The notes under the pieces are model-generated. The model had not been told where the DNA came from, searched no databases, and worked only from the letters and a program-made list of their open reading frames with translations. Of a stretch of 64,000 bases of DNA, positions 10,853 to 22,939 are shown one piece after another; positions within the stretch are counted from its first letter, which is position 1, and the number at the start of each line of letters is the position of its first letter. The DNA comes from Tipula vernalis (taxonomy: Eukaryota > Arthropoda > Insecta > Diptera > Tipulidae): assembly GCA_958295665.1 (NCBI GenBank), contig OY282558.1, positions 17,297,409 through 17,361,408 on the forward strand. Direction: 5' to 3'. Made by a program: the position numbers and the translations under genes.

Positions 10853-13483
10853 TTAATCCCAATCACCTATTCGTTGCCACAATTTTTGAATGAATCGTTT
10901 TCCAAGGACAACTACCGGAGACAATAGGCCAATTGGATCGAAGATGCGTGCTACTTCCGAAATCACAGTACGCATTGTTATACGTTCGTCTGAAGAAATT
11001 TGGACGTTAAATTTGAAGACCCCCTTCTCAGGTTTCCATAATAATCCCAAGGTTCTGACAAAGGAATTGTTTTCGCCATTAAATACCTTTTCACATTTTG
11101 AATCTTGAATATCATGTAGTACCGCCTTTGAGTTTGATGTACCATTTTCGGATCCCATTTCTATGGCCTGTGTAATTGAGTTTGCACCAGTCAACAGATC
11201 GACGACATAAATGTCATTTTTGTATGACAGAGCTGGCTGCTGGTGCGCGAGTGGAATTTTCCAACGCCAGTTGAAGTAGACATCTCGTTGCAAGGAAAGC
11301 ACCGGATGAATTACCATATGTTACACGATTCAATTGTGTAGGTTTCTAGCCTCTGAGTTGGGTCGTCATGCCAATAGATATATTGATAGCAGCAGTCATC
11401 ATCTTACACGCCAACTTGTCTATAGTTGGCCCTACTGAAAGTAAATCGTTGGCCGAATTAAAAACTATGCGCAGTTTAGTGGTAGATCTGTCGGGCTTTA
11501 ACACGCAGAGTGATGTGGCAAATAATATTTGATTGGATTTATTTTGGCTTTCGGAACATCATGTGGTTGAGAGTGCGATATTCGTCTATAAATTGACGAT
11601 ACATTTCCCCTATGTCTGGATGTCTCACTAAACGTTTTTCGAATCGTAATTTTTGCCATGTTTGATGAGTTACCAAGGGGTGTAGGAGTTTTTGTAAATG
11701 GCAAGCGAACAATAAATCTGCCATCAATGACTCTTGTGTGTGTGGCCGCAAAGTGTTTGTCGAAGGGGATGATCAAATGTGCTGATAGCCTTGGTACCTT
11801 CTGGTATTTCATCTACTTTCCAAAATATTTCAATTTGAACGTAGATCGCCTTAGTCGATAATACCGTAAGTACTAAATTTATAGATGAGCTTGGGGCGCT
11901 ATGAATGTTTCCTGAGATTATCCAGCCAAATTGCGTATTTTGAAGGACTGGAAGATGTTTAGCCAACTTGATTTGACCTACTGATAATAGCTTAAAGTAC
12001 AATGAAGCGCCAATGAGCAGATCAATCTGCTGTAGAGTATCGAAGGTCGGATCAGCCAACTGAAGATTTGCAGGGATGTTAATATCAGATCTACTGAGTG
12101 GCACGCTTGGTTGATTATCTGTTATTTTAGGCAAAATCAAGCAATTGATGTTTGCTAAGAAATTGCTATTTCGAGATTTAACGAGAACTGTTGGTCGTGC
12201 TTTTTAATCTTAAGCCAGGCCGGGTTGCTAGTGATGTGGTAATAAATTTCAATTGTGACCCAGAGGCCAAAAAGGCACGGGCGATAAATGGAGTTTAAAA
12301 TTTATCATACACAATGACTAGAGCTGTTGCAAGTATGATGTATGAAAACCTTCGTGATGGCAATGTTACGGTTGATGAAACTGAAGTTCCTGCTGTCATC
12401 GATTTTGAAGTAGGCTGTAGAGTTGTTATTGCTGCGTCAGCAGAAATCTATGAAGCATAGTATGGTGCATGCGTTGGCACACAGGATATGTGCTGCTAGA
12501 GGGGTACTTGCTGCCATAATTTCGATATCTCAACAGCCTCGCGCCTCTTGGGAACTGCTAGCGCCTTGAATAGATTGGACTTGCAAAATGTGTAGGTCGA
12601 TGACGATATTTTCGTTGAGAATGAGTAAAACGTGTGAGATTGTCTGAGCTCTTGTCGTGTTGATGGCGATCGATTGTGTTTTGAGGGATGGCTGGAATGA
12701 ATAGCTGGCTGACCCTGCAATTTAATGCTTCTTGTAATGATGAATTTTTGACGACATCGTACGAAGCAATAGTTGAGGTTGGTGAGTGGTCAATCTATTT
12801 TGACTTTGTATCTGCATCCAATTTCTAGACAATTAGGTATACTAAAAAGTCGTCACAATTCTCTATAGGTCTTCAGAGATAGGCTAAAACCGAATATGCG
12901 AATTAAAATGGTTTGACAAGCTCTATCAACCGCTTAGGGCATGCCTTATCCAAAGGCTTAAATGTGAAAAAAGCCTTCATATGTTTTTCAGTGACTCTTT
13001 TCAATTGTCGCGCCACCGGATAATTTTCACCAACAAAGCCCAAATTGTCTAGGACTGTTTGGCTGTCCCTGGAGAGTGAACTACGTAGATATTGGAACTT
13101 AGTGATGTCGGCCAAATTTTTTTTATTGTGTACGAGACCATCAAAAGAATTTATGAAATCAGCCCATTTCATCAAATCACCAGAAAAGAAATCCAGAACA
13201 ATTTCAGGAAGTCGATTCGCTGTTCGATATCCGGGCCAACAGTCATGTACATCGCTTGTATCTCATTCCTTAGTGTCATATCAATTTCCTTGGATTCAAT
13301 TTTCTCCTCGAACTGCGTTTAAAATTTTACAAAATTCTTGTAGCTGTCGGTGATATCATCTAATTGCCATTGACACAGACGAAGGTTCGATGTACTTATT
13401 TGTTCCTTATGAAATTTGACCACATTTTTGATGTTGTTGATCTGTATTTCAATACAACCTTTTAATCGATGATCACCAGCCAT
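10853..13483 (-). pseudogene. BEL/Pao retrotransposon gag-pol, decayed
   Basis: On the minus strand the ATG at 13483 starts a gag-like frame (MAGDHRLKG...). A DUF1759-type gag segment follows at 13175-12903 (DITKFQYLRSSLSRDSQTVL). A Ser/Gln-rich linker lies near 12720-12500. The aspartic protease region (12380-11840) has ARAFLASGSQ where BEL proteases have DSG, then LPVLQNTQFGWIISG. RT follows with SVGPTIDKLA near 11440 and VTYGNS near 11330; a stretch between these is missing. At 11205 the catalytic motif reads YVVDLLTG instead of YVDDLLTG. The peptidase A17-type region ends with EVARIFDPIGLLSPVVVLGK (10950-10890). Integrase and LTRs are not seen. Many stops and frameshifts; clearly inactive. 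Confidence 0.85.
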
Positions 13484-14099
13484 GATTTAAGTTTTGTATT
13501 GATCCCGTTATAATTTGTTTGTACCACAATGATGTTCCGTTGTGCCAGACAACCTTTAGACATACCTAATTGGCTTCCGCTAAAATGAAGCGGGTTAAGG
13601 TATTGGCAAACTGATCTGAAATTAAAAAAGACTTGATATTTTTTTATTTTATTTTATATTCTATTTGATTGCCTGAATAAATTGGGCCCAATATTTTTTT
13701 GACCTCTCTTCAATTTTGTACAAAAACTCGTTCAGCCAGGTATTGCACGACATTGCACCGCGTAAGCAAAATTTTGCAGCGGTCTGAAGTTTTTGGACAC
13801 GACCGCGTGCGTACATCTTTGCACAGTAGATTTAACAAAAATAAAGTTATACAAATAAAATAAGCCTCAAATAATTTCTAACATTCATTTTCAATTTTCT
13901 TTTCAACAAATCAACGAACTAAACGCCATTTTGAAATTTTGATATGAGCCGTAGAGCGCTTGCAAAAAATTTAGAAAATTAGCAAATCGTCTAATTTCGC
14001 TTGGAACAAGGACGCGAGTCAATTTCGCAATGAATGCTCTTTACAACCTATATAGTCAATATATATATAGACAATCTCTGAGATTCGTGCTATCTATCT
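13484..14099. other. Spacer between BEL/Pao gag start and Helitron 5' end
   Basis: Expected to hold the BEL/Pao 5' untranslated region and LTR (on the minus strand). No matching LTR partner exists in the window, so I could not set LTR limits. A T/A-rich run lies near 13630-13670. Confidence 0.35.
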
Positions 14100-16150
14100 T
14101 CTATACATATAAAAATGAATGTTTGTCTGTATGTCCTTTATAGAATCGTAAACTATGCATTTGATCATGTAATGATCTTTAGCAAAGTTGTTGTGCATGA
14201 GCCCACGAAGGTTTCTGAGTTGGTACGACCAATTTTCGACAGATGGCGCCACTGTCATTCCAATGAATTTGATATATTGCCGTGACAGTTCATGCTGATT
14301 TGAATTGAAACGAAAACAGCGAACGAATGATGACGTTTCGAGTTGTGGGTGGCATAAGAATTTATGTAAATTGTGAAATTCATGTCTGGCTCACATTGAG
14401 CAGACAATATTCTTGGAAAACATCCGCAAATACAATTCATGTTTTCAAATGACATCGTTCGGTGAAACGAAAATCGTGCGCGAAAATTACATTCAGAGTC
14501 CAAGGGCAAATTTATCATCGTGCCGGATCGCTTCTACCGTTGCCGGACGCAGATCACAAGTTTCTTCAAATTTATTTCATGGCAAACAGTGATGAATAAA
14601 TTGAACAACGATGTCAATATAATGCGGGCACTAGACGAGAAATCGTGGCTGCGTTACAAGCCCTTTTCGATCAACACAATTAATTAGTTCAGTTATTTAA
14701 AACCGCCATTCAACGAATGCCAGCCGATGACTACGCAGTTGTATTTCGAGCAGACATAAGACCCGTTGGCCAGCACGAAAGACATTTCAATGCACTAACA
14801 AATGATGAAGTGGCGATCGTGATAGTTAGCGAAGAATTCGAATCGCGCGACATAATTCTTCATCGCAAAAGTGGTGAGGTTCAGCGAGTCTCCGATACTA
14901 ATCGCTCATACGACGGATTGCAGTATCCGATTCTGTTTTGGCGAGGAGAAGATGGATATCATTTCAACATCAAAATGAGAAATCCACAAACAGACGAGGA
15001 AACGAATAAGAAAGTAAGTGCCATGAATTATTATTCGTATCGATTGATGATTCATCAAGAGGCTGAGAACCACATTCTGAAATGTCGACAATTGTTCCGT
15101 CAATACATCGTCGACATGTACGCGAAGATTTAAACCGAACGACTCTGTTCTGAAGAGTACATCCATTTACGAGACGCAATCGTTAATGATGGTAACGTGA
15201 ATCCAAGCGAATTGGGAAGAATGGTCATATTACCGTCTACATTCACGGGGAGTCCACGGCACATGCATGAATACGCACAAGATGCGATGACATACGTTCG
15301 CGCATATCGTCGTCCAGATTTATTCATCACATTAACATGCAATCCAGCATGGGATGAAATTAAAGAACTTCTGTTAGCTGGACAATCATCTTCGGACCGC
15401 CATGACATTACCGCACGTTTTTGGAGAGACACGCTGCTGGATATATTCCATTGAATGGTAGAGAAAAGGATTGCCACATGCACATATTTTGGTTTGGTTA
15501 TTCAATAAAATTAAGCCAGATCAAATTGACCAAATCATCTCAGCAGAAATACCAGATAAGGACATTGATCCAGACTTATTCGACGTCGTTACCAAAAATA
15601 TGATTCATGGTCCATGTGGCGCATTCAACAACAATTCACCATGCATGTCTGATGAGAAATGCACGAAACGATACCTAAGAAACTTGGTTTCTGATACCAT
15701 CACTGGCAATGATGGATACTCACTGTGTCGTCGACGATCAGTTGAGGATGGCGGCAAATCCATTGTTCTGAAAGTACGAAACGTTGATATAGAAGTCGAT
15801 AATCGTTGGGTTGTGCCATATTCACCGTTGCTCTCAAAGACCTTCTTCAAAGCACACATTAATGTTGAGTATTGCAATTCAGTGAAGTCAATCAAATACA
15901 TTTGCAAATATGTAAACAAAGGGAGCGACATGGGAGTCTTCGGAGTAGGGAATGTGGCCGCACCGCTCGATGAAATCAACCAATACCAACTTAGACGCTA
16001 CATTAGCAGCAATGAAGCAGTATGGCGCATCTAATCATTTCCAATCCATGGACGACATCCAACAGTAGTACACTTGGCGGTGCATCTAAAGAATGGACAG
16101 CGCGTGTACTTCACAGCAGATAATGTACGTGCAAGAGCATTGGTTTCCCC
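14100..16150 (+). mobile_element. 5' fragment of a canonical Helitron
   Basis: The stretch TCTATACATATAAAAATGAATG at 14100 is the kind of TC-starting 5' end seen in animal Helitrons, followed by the typical TGTCTGTATGTCC text. The Rep coding remnant lies downstream in the same orientation. The helicase and the CTRR 3' hairpin end are missing: at about 16.15 kb the text changes to Ty3/gypsy sequence. The 5' limit is well supported by the motif; the 3' limit is only good to some 40 bp. Confidence 0.72.
14540..16150 (+). pseudogene. Helitron Rep (Helitron-like N domain) pseudogene
   Basis: The decayed frames read EQRCQYNAGTRREIVAALQ near 14600, RMPADDYAVVFRADIRPVG at 14715, the domain DGLQYPILFWRGEDGYH near 14910, then LGRMVILPSTFTGSPRHM and DLFITLTCNPAWDEIKELL (15320-15370). 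The two-His Rep motif appears as MPHAHILVWLFN at 15470 after a frameshift. The Tyr region reads SIKYICKYVNKGSDM near 15890-15930, keeping both tyrosines and the YVNKG end. GQRVYFTADNVRARA near 16095 is the last recognisable block. Stops near 14683 and 15131 plus frameshifts at 15450 and 16030 show it is dead. Start codon is not determinable. Confidence 0.88.
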
Positions 16151-19100
16151 GGCAACAACTTGTACCAATGGACGATACATCCAGAAGGTGAAACCAGAAT
16201 TGCAACACTTGGTAGCAGCTGTTACATCAGAACTGGACATTGAGGATTCTGATGCTGGGGCACGGGAATTGGCAAACATAAATTTGGTAAGTGTCGCATT
16301 TTTGAAGAATTTATATCAGTACACGGGGTACAACGAATACGTTTCTCTTTTCGACACTGATAGTCCGAGTAGTTTCGTGCGGAGAGCGGCGATACCATTT
16401 GAGGTCAACGAGGCAACTGAGGCAACAAGAATGAGAGGCGTTGGCGGCGAGGCACTGAGGACCCATATGGGATCATTACTTGTAGAATTAAATTTATCAA
16501 TAGAGTACATTTGATTAATTTGATAATTTTACCTAACGAGGCAATCAGCATTAACATAATTTTAGGAAGAGATTTTTGGAAATTTTTAATATCAAGCTGG
16601 TCCAGTCGAAGACAATAATGTATGACTGATTGAAACTTTTGCTTTTAAATAAAAAAAATGTTGTCCAAAATGGAACGTATCCCCGTGTACCTGATTTGAT
16701 TTTGAATAAGTCTGCACAAATGAATGTTTTGAGGGATAACCTAAGTCTTACTTTTATTGAGGAGGGTCTAAGCCCTGAATTCGATTTACCACAAATATTT
16801 GCCATTGATATTGTTAGAGATGAACCAATCCTAGAAATAAATAAGAGTTTAGAGGCGACTGATTACGACGAGGTCAAACAAATAATCGAGAAGAATTATA
16901 TGGTACCAAAGGATATTGAGGTAGAACCGTTCGACTATGATATGGACATTCATTTGACTTCGGATGTACCGTTTCACCACGCACCACGTCGTTTAGCTTA
17001 TGTGGAAAAGGTTGAGGTTTAGAAGAAAATTTGCGATATGATCAAAGAAGGGATAATTACGCCAAGCGATTCACTATATGCGCCAGCAATTAATTGTGCT
17101 TGTAAAAAAGAAGGATGGAAGCACCAGAATGTCGATAAGGGACAGTTATCCGCTGCCTTTGATTAATGACTGCGTCGAATATTTAGGGAAAAAAAAATTT
17201 TTTACGTTACTGGATTTGAAAAGCGGGTTTCACCAGGTAAGCGTGTCACCGCGATCGCGTAAATTCACCGCTTTTGTAACACCGCATGGACAAAACGAAT
17301 ATCGTCGCATGCCATTTGGATTGAAGATTGCGCCAGCGGTCTTTCAACGATTTATAAATATAATTTTCAAAGATTTTCTGGAAAAGGGTGAAATTATTAT
17401 TTATATGGACGATATATTGTTGGCAACGGAAACTCTGGCCGAACACAAGAAATTAATGAGGAAAATATTGCGACGATTGGCACGACGAGGTTTACTACTA
17501 AACTTGAAAAAATGTCAATTTTGTTGTACGGAAATCATTTACTTGCTGGGGTAATCTGTTACTTAGGAAGGAGTAAGACTAAGTGAGGCACACATTGAGG
17601 CAATTAAAAAATATCCGATGCCGAAAAATGCGAAGGAATTACATTCATGTTTAGGGCTATTTTCGTATTTCCGTCGGTTTGTCCCGGAATTCTCGAGAAT
17701 CGCACCGCCCGATGCAAAATCTGTTGAAGTAAAACGTTCCTTTTATTTTTGACGAAAAATGCCGAGAAGCATTCGAATTATTAAAGAAATTACTGATGAC
17801 TGGCCCAATACTAGCGATTTATCATCCGGAGCGAAAAACTGAATTGCACTGCGACGCTAGTTCACATGGATTCGGAGGGGCATTGATGCAGAAGCAAAAT
17901 GACGGAAAATTTCATCCGACTGTATTTTATTCGAGGGCTACTACGGCGGCAGAAGCCAAATATCACAGTTTTGAATTAGAAACATTGGCCATTTTATATT
18001 CACTGGAAAGATTCAGAATATATTTGGAGGGCATACAGTTCACAGGTGATAACTGATTGTAATTCGCTGCACTTGACGCTGGAATGAAAGCACATCAATC
18101 CGAGGATTGCCAGATGGGAATTGGAATTTTCAAAATTCACATTTGAGACGAGACGTAGACCAGGAATAAACATGGCACATGTAGACGCACTAAGCCGATG
18201 CCACACAAAAAATATGGAGGGAATACTGGCACACGTGGACGTGGAAACAAAAAAAGAGGTAGAGGGGACGAAAGCGGTCACGAAATGCATGGTAGCGGCA
18301 GTGGATCCAATCAGCGTTAAGATGCAAATACAATTGGCCCAAAACAGGGACACTAACGCTTTGGCATTGCGGCAAAAATTAGAGAATGAGGCAATGGACG
18401 ACTAAGAACTAGTGGATGGTTTGGTGTACAGGAAAAACGGTGAGAAACATCGTATGCTGTACGTGCCGGCAGAAATGGAGGATAACATTATTCGAATTAA
18501 AAAGGGGTAGATAAATGTTATGAAAAGATTCGCGAACACTACTGGTTTCCGAAGATGAAAACCAAATTGCAGTCATTTATCGACAAATGTATCAAATGCA
18601 TTATGTACGCGGCACAGGTACGTGTGTCTGAACAAAGTTTGTATTGCATACTAAAGGCACCGATTCCATTCGATACATTGCACGTGGATCACTTTGGCCC
18701 ATTACCGGCACTCATGAACAAAAGGAGGCATGTATTGGTCATTGTGGATTCTTTTACGAAGTACGTTAAAGTTATTTGCGGTAAATTCAACGAGCACGAA
18801 AGAGGTTATGTCGTCTCTGGAGAAATATTTCACATTTTATAGTCGACCACGTAGAATCATTTCGGATCGAGACACCTGTTTTACGTCCTTGGAATTCGCG
18901 GAATTATTGACGGGAAATAATGTGGAACATGTGAAAGTGGCCACCGCATCGGCCCAGGCCAATGGCCAGGCCGAAAGGGTTAATCGAATTTTGAAGGCCG
19001 CTCTGGGAAAATTAAGTAATCACATCAATCACGCGGATCGAATACGCAATTAATAATTCGACGCATGCCACTACGAAAGAAACACCAAGCAAATTATTAT

Positions 19101-19760
19101 TCAGTGCAGAACAATGAGGAAAAATAGTGGACAAACTGTCAGAATATTTAGCTAATAAGGAGAGACTTGAGGCACCAAGAGATTTGGCAGAGCTGCGAGC
19201 AAACGCTCACAACAAAATCACGAAGAGGCAAGAATACGAGAAGAATCGCCAAGAGGATCATCAAAAATCAACGAAACGATTCAATGTTGAAGATTATGTG
19301 TTAATTCGAAACGTTGATACAGTCGTAGGATCAAATAAGAAGCTCAGTCCAAAATACCGCGGTCCATATGTGGTTTATAAAGTTTTAAGAAATGATAGAT
19401 ACGTTATCCGAGACATTGAGGGTTGTCAGCAGACACAACTTCCATACGATGTAGTTGTAGAAGCGAATAAAATGCGTCGGTGGATACCACCGTGCACGGC
19501 CTAAAGCTCATGACAAAGATGATTTCCACGGACCTAATTCCGAGGGAGAAGATGAGGCTGAATTTCTAGGTTACCCCCATCGGTGGTCGGGGTCGATCAC
19601 TGAGTCAGATTGGCCGAGCTGTAAACTACTAAATGGCGACGAATTCACACGTACGCATAGGAAGAGAAGAAAGGAGGACGCCATGCTTTTCGAATCATTC
19701 TTTTGTTAGCATTTATGCTACGAGATAACAAAAAAATTAAATTTGTATGTATGTACATAT
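16150..19760 (+). pseudogene. Ty3/gypsy retrotransposon gag-end/pol, 5'-truncated and frameshifted
   Basis: Protease: SLFDTDSPSSFVRR near 16350 (the active-site DTG reads DTD) and IILGRDF near 16556. RT: VKKKDGSTRM at 17107, FTLLDLKSGFHQ near 17205, RRMPFGLKIAPAVFQRF near 17310 and the intact catalytic IIYMDDILLA near 17400. RNase H: ELHCDASSHGFGGAL near 17840. Integrase: a C..C end of the zinc domain (CIKCI near 18590), core DTLHVDHFGPL near 18680, ISDRDTCF near 18860 and GQAERVNRILKAAL near 18970. The C-terminal part has LSPKYRGPYVVYKVL near 19340. Frameshifts at about 17085, 17555, 18050 and 18835 and stops break it. Gag and 5' LTR are absent because the element begins inside or beside Helitron sequence. 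A purine-rich tract (19660-19678) lies before the LTR. Confidence 0.9.
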
Positions 19761-20205
19761 TGTGACGGTGACACCTAGTGTGTAATAGAATAAGTTAAAA
19801 TTAATAGCTCAATGTTAAACTGTTCTAAATGGAATTTTCCATGATAAAATTGTTCTACACTATTCTAACTAGAAAAATCATGAGCTTTCTAGAAGTTTGG
19901 TTTGTGTATATAAAAAGGCGAACGAAGTCGAATTGGATTTAGTAATATTTGGTAAGCGATAGTATAAAGATTAAAAAGGAATTAAAAAGTGATTTAAAAA
20001 GTGTTTTTGTGCGAAATAAAAAGTAAAAGTGATTAGTAAAATTTGAGAATAATTTATATAAAGTGATTTTGTGAATTTTGATTGATAAATTGTGTTGTAA
20101 TAAATTTTGTGAAATAAATAAATTCGTTGGAGATAAATTAAATTGATTTTGTATTATTCACAATCCAGTGATACGAACCTTGAGTGACAAGGCAAAAACG
20201 TAACA
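19761..20205 (+). repeat. 3' LTR of the Ty3/gypsy element (inferred limits)
   Basis: The stretch starts TGTGACGGTGACACC and ends AAACGTAACA, giving imperfect TGTGACG...CGTAACA ends. It follows the integrase and purine tract directly. It contains a TATATAAAAAGG box near 19907-19918, a plausible core promoter, and repeated AAAAAGTGATT units near 19985-20035. No 5' LTR partner is in the window, so the limits rest on the terminal dinucleotides and position only. Confidence 0.62.
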
Positions 20206-20280
20206 ATATTTACAAAAAAAAAAAAATAAAAAATAAATCAAAAATGAAGGCGTCGAGTGAAGTAAAGTGAGTTAGATTTT

Positions 20281-20347
20281 GGTAGAGTCGATTCATCGTA
20301 AAGCGATTAACCGTATTGCGAGCCCATCGTAAAGCGGGGGTTTACTG
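20281..20347 (-). repeat. Possible pogo/Tigger-type terminal inverted repeat end
   Basis: Read on the minus strand the sequence starts TA|CAGTAAACCCCCGCTTTACG and contains two CGCTTTACGATG blocks. CAGT...C..CGCTTTACG next to TA resembles pogo/Tigger-type (Tc1/mariner) ends. No partner end or transposase was found nearby, so it would be a solo or truncated end. Confidence 0.35.
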
Positions 20348-20349
20348 TA

Positions 20350-22939
20350 TAAGGCTTGAATAAAGTTTATTGCTAATTTCGAAATCAGCTGTTGTTTCAA
20401 TTGATAATTTGCAACATTCTGGCGACTTTGCAGTATATTGATCGAATTTATAGGTGCAATACTCAATAGGTGCAAAAAATGAAAAAATAAGAATTACAAC
20501 AAATAATCATAAACTATAAAGTATAATTATCCTTCTTATTGTTGTGTATTCAAGTATAAAATAGACTCCACAATATTCCTATAGCTTATATTTAATCAAC
20601 TTTCGACATCCTTTTTATTCTTAAACCAAATTTTTATTAAAGACATTGAGGTTGCTAAAACAACAAATGTATAGCGGAGCAATGAGATATCTTCTGGAAT
20701 AAACTTGTTTAGTTTAGAAATTTTATTTTTATCCAACTACACATTTAAACCAATCTGTTGGTTCGTCTTCTATTATTGCCTTGTGTGCTTCTACAGATAC
20801 AAAATATTGTAAATACAAGTTTTCTAATATTTTATATAAATACGAGACAGACAGATAGACATTTTTGCGGTGTAATTTCCAACAGAAACTTGGTACTCTA
20901 ACTCCCGGTTAACATTCGGCTATATACAATTTATAAACGATACATAAATAATCGTCTTACATTTGTTTATTTATGTATATTATATTTAATAACTAAAGTA
21001 AATATGTGCATTCAAGAAGAAAATATAAATTTTCAATTTTCAATTGGTATACCACAATAAATTTAAAAAAAAAAAAAAGTTCTTGAAAACAAAAAAAAAA
21101 TTTGCTTCTTAACTTTTCTAGTTGGTATAAAAATTATTAATTTATAGTTTTTTTTATGAATATGTATGAACATATTTATTAAAATAGGTGAAGCTAATTT
21201 AACAAATATAAATACACAAACACACACAGAAGCACAATGTTGTTAATTAAATAAAATTTTTGATGTGTAAACATCTTACCGCGCGCTATGCACTTTTCGA
21301 ATATGAGGGTAATTCGATAAAAATGCAACGGAAATGGGTAAGGAGAAATGACGTCGTTCATATTATAATAAAAATAATAAAAAAATCTGGATTGCTTTGA
21401 TATACATAATAAAAATTTCCATATACTTGTTTGCTTCTTATGTATTGGTGATGAACTTGATCAAACAAGCGCGGTCGCCATATTGATTTAAAATATAACA
21501 AAAAATTCAAAAAAGTTCAAAAAAAAATTTTACTCCGTTTTTTATAATATTGTCTTAATTTTGTGAATGCAAATCTTATAAATGCTTTGCAATTCTAAAA
21601 AATGCATAGCTGTAAAATTCAGTTTGAAAAATGATCGGGTTTGCAAATTATTGGACTTCAAAAATTCCAAATTACCGGAAATTAATTTGATTTAAAATAA
21701 TGAATGTGGTTTATAAGTGCCACCTGGTGTCTATTGACTTTACATCATATTATTTGTAGTTTGTTATTGTGTAGTGCAACAGTTGACATTGTTTAATTTC
21801 AAAACATTAATAAAATTTCATCAAAAGTGAAATAATTCATTCAGTGAAGATAGTAAGTATTGTTAAATTATTTTATGATTGTTGAAATTAACTATATGGA
21901 AACAAAACACCAAAAATTTTTAATTCCCATAGCAAAAATAAAAAATTGAAAACAAAATAGTGTACAGATTCGTTCACTAAAAGTTCCCCGTAAATCACAA
22001 AATCGTTTACCGATTTTGTTTATTTTGACATAATATGTATAATATTTATGTAAAATTAGAAAAATAATAATAAAAATGCATAATTATATCATTTGGAATT
22101 AATAATAACAAAATAATGTATCCAGATTCCTTTAGTTTCTATTCAGCTAACGTGTGAAAAATCTGTGCAGTTTAATTCGGAACCACCATTATGTAGTTTT
22201 GTTTGGTCTTAGTTTTAGTGTAATGCACAGAATTCTTATACTGAAGGTCAAACTTTTATTATTATGTTTTTGGAGTAACAAGAGACATGCAATTTTTGAT
22301 TGCGTTTTCTAAGGTAACTCGAATGAATTAATTTAAAAAAAAAAATTTATTTTGAAGTTATGTTACAGTAGTTTTATTTGAAACTATGTATGGTGCCTAT
22401 TTTTGTTGTTTTGATAGCACCACCGAAGGTGAATATTGCAAAAACGTTGTATTGGTGGCTTATGGAGTTATTAATTTACAATTGATCGATTTTAAGAAGA
22501 AAAAGCCAAAGAACAAGTTTCTCAAAAATAACGTAAAATAACCAAAAATATTCAGAAGGGTCCAGATCTGAATAGAAAATATCCTAATATCAATAATAAT
22601 AATAACATTTTTGAGTCAATATGTTAAGATTTAGTTAGTTAACTGTATACAATTAATATGAGTACTTGTTTTAAAGTTTGATAAATAGTGTTAAATTGTA
22701 AGACAAAAACAATCCAAATAAAAATTTTATCTAGAAGTTAATAAATGGTGCGTTCTTGGTTGATGTCATTATAATGAAATTTAATTTGATTTAAAAATGT
22801 GCATTTAAATACGCATTTCGGACGCACCAAACTTTTAATGGTGTATAAGCAATTCTGTGTATCATTGCATAAGTTAAAAAAATTGTTTAATTAAGAAAAT
22901 TATTGTTAAATTAATTAAGAAAATCCACATTTTTCAGAA
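20350..22939. other. AT-rich non-coding region upstream of Helentron 1
   Basis: No supportable gene. The distal part (from about 21260) probably belongs to the 5' region of Helentron 1, marked by an inverted 16-mer (see findings). An acceptor-like TTTTTCAG sits directly before the Helentron ATG at 22940, so an upstream non-coding exon is possible. Confidence 0.4.

Noticed and set aside
20281..20347. tRNA-like sequence in the CGTAAAGCG repeats
   Set aside because: No cloverleaf could be drawn; the text fits a transposon end better.
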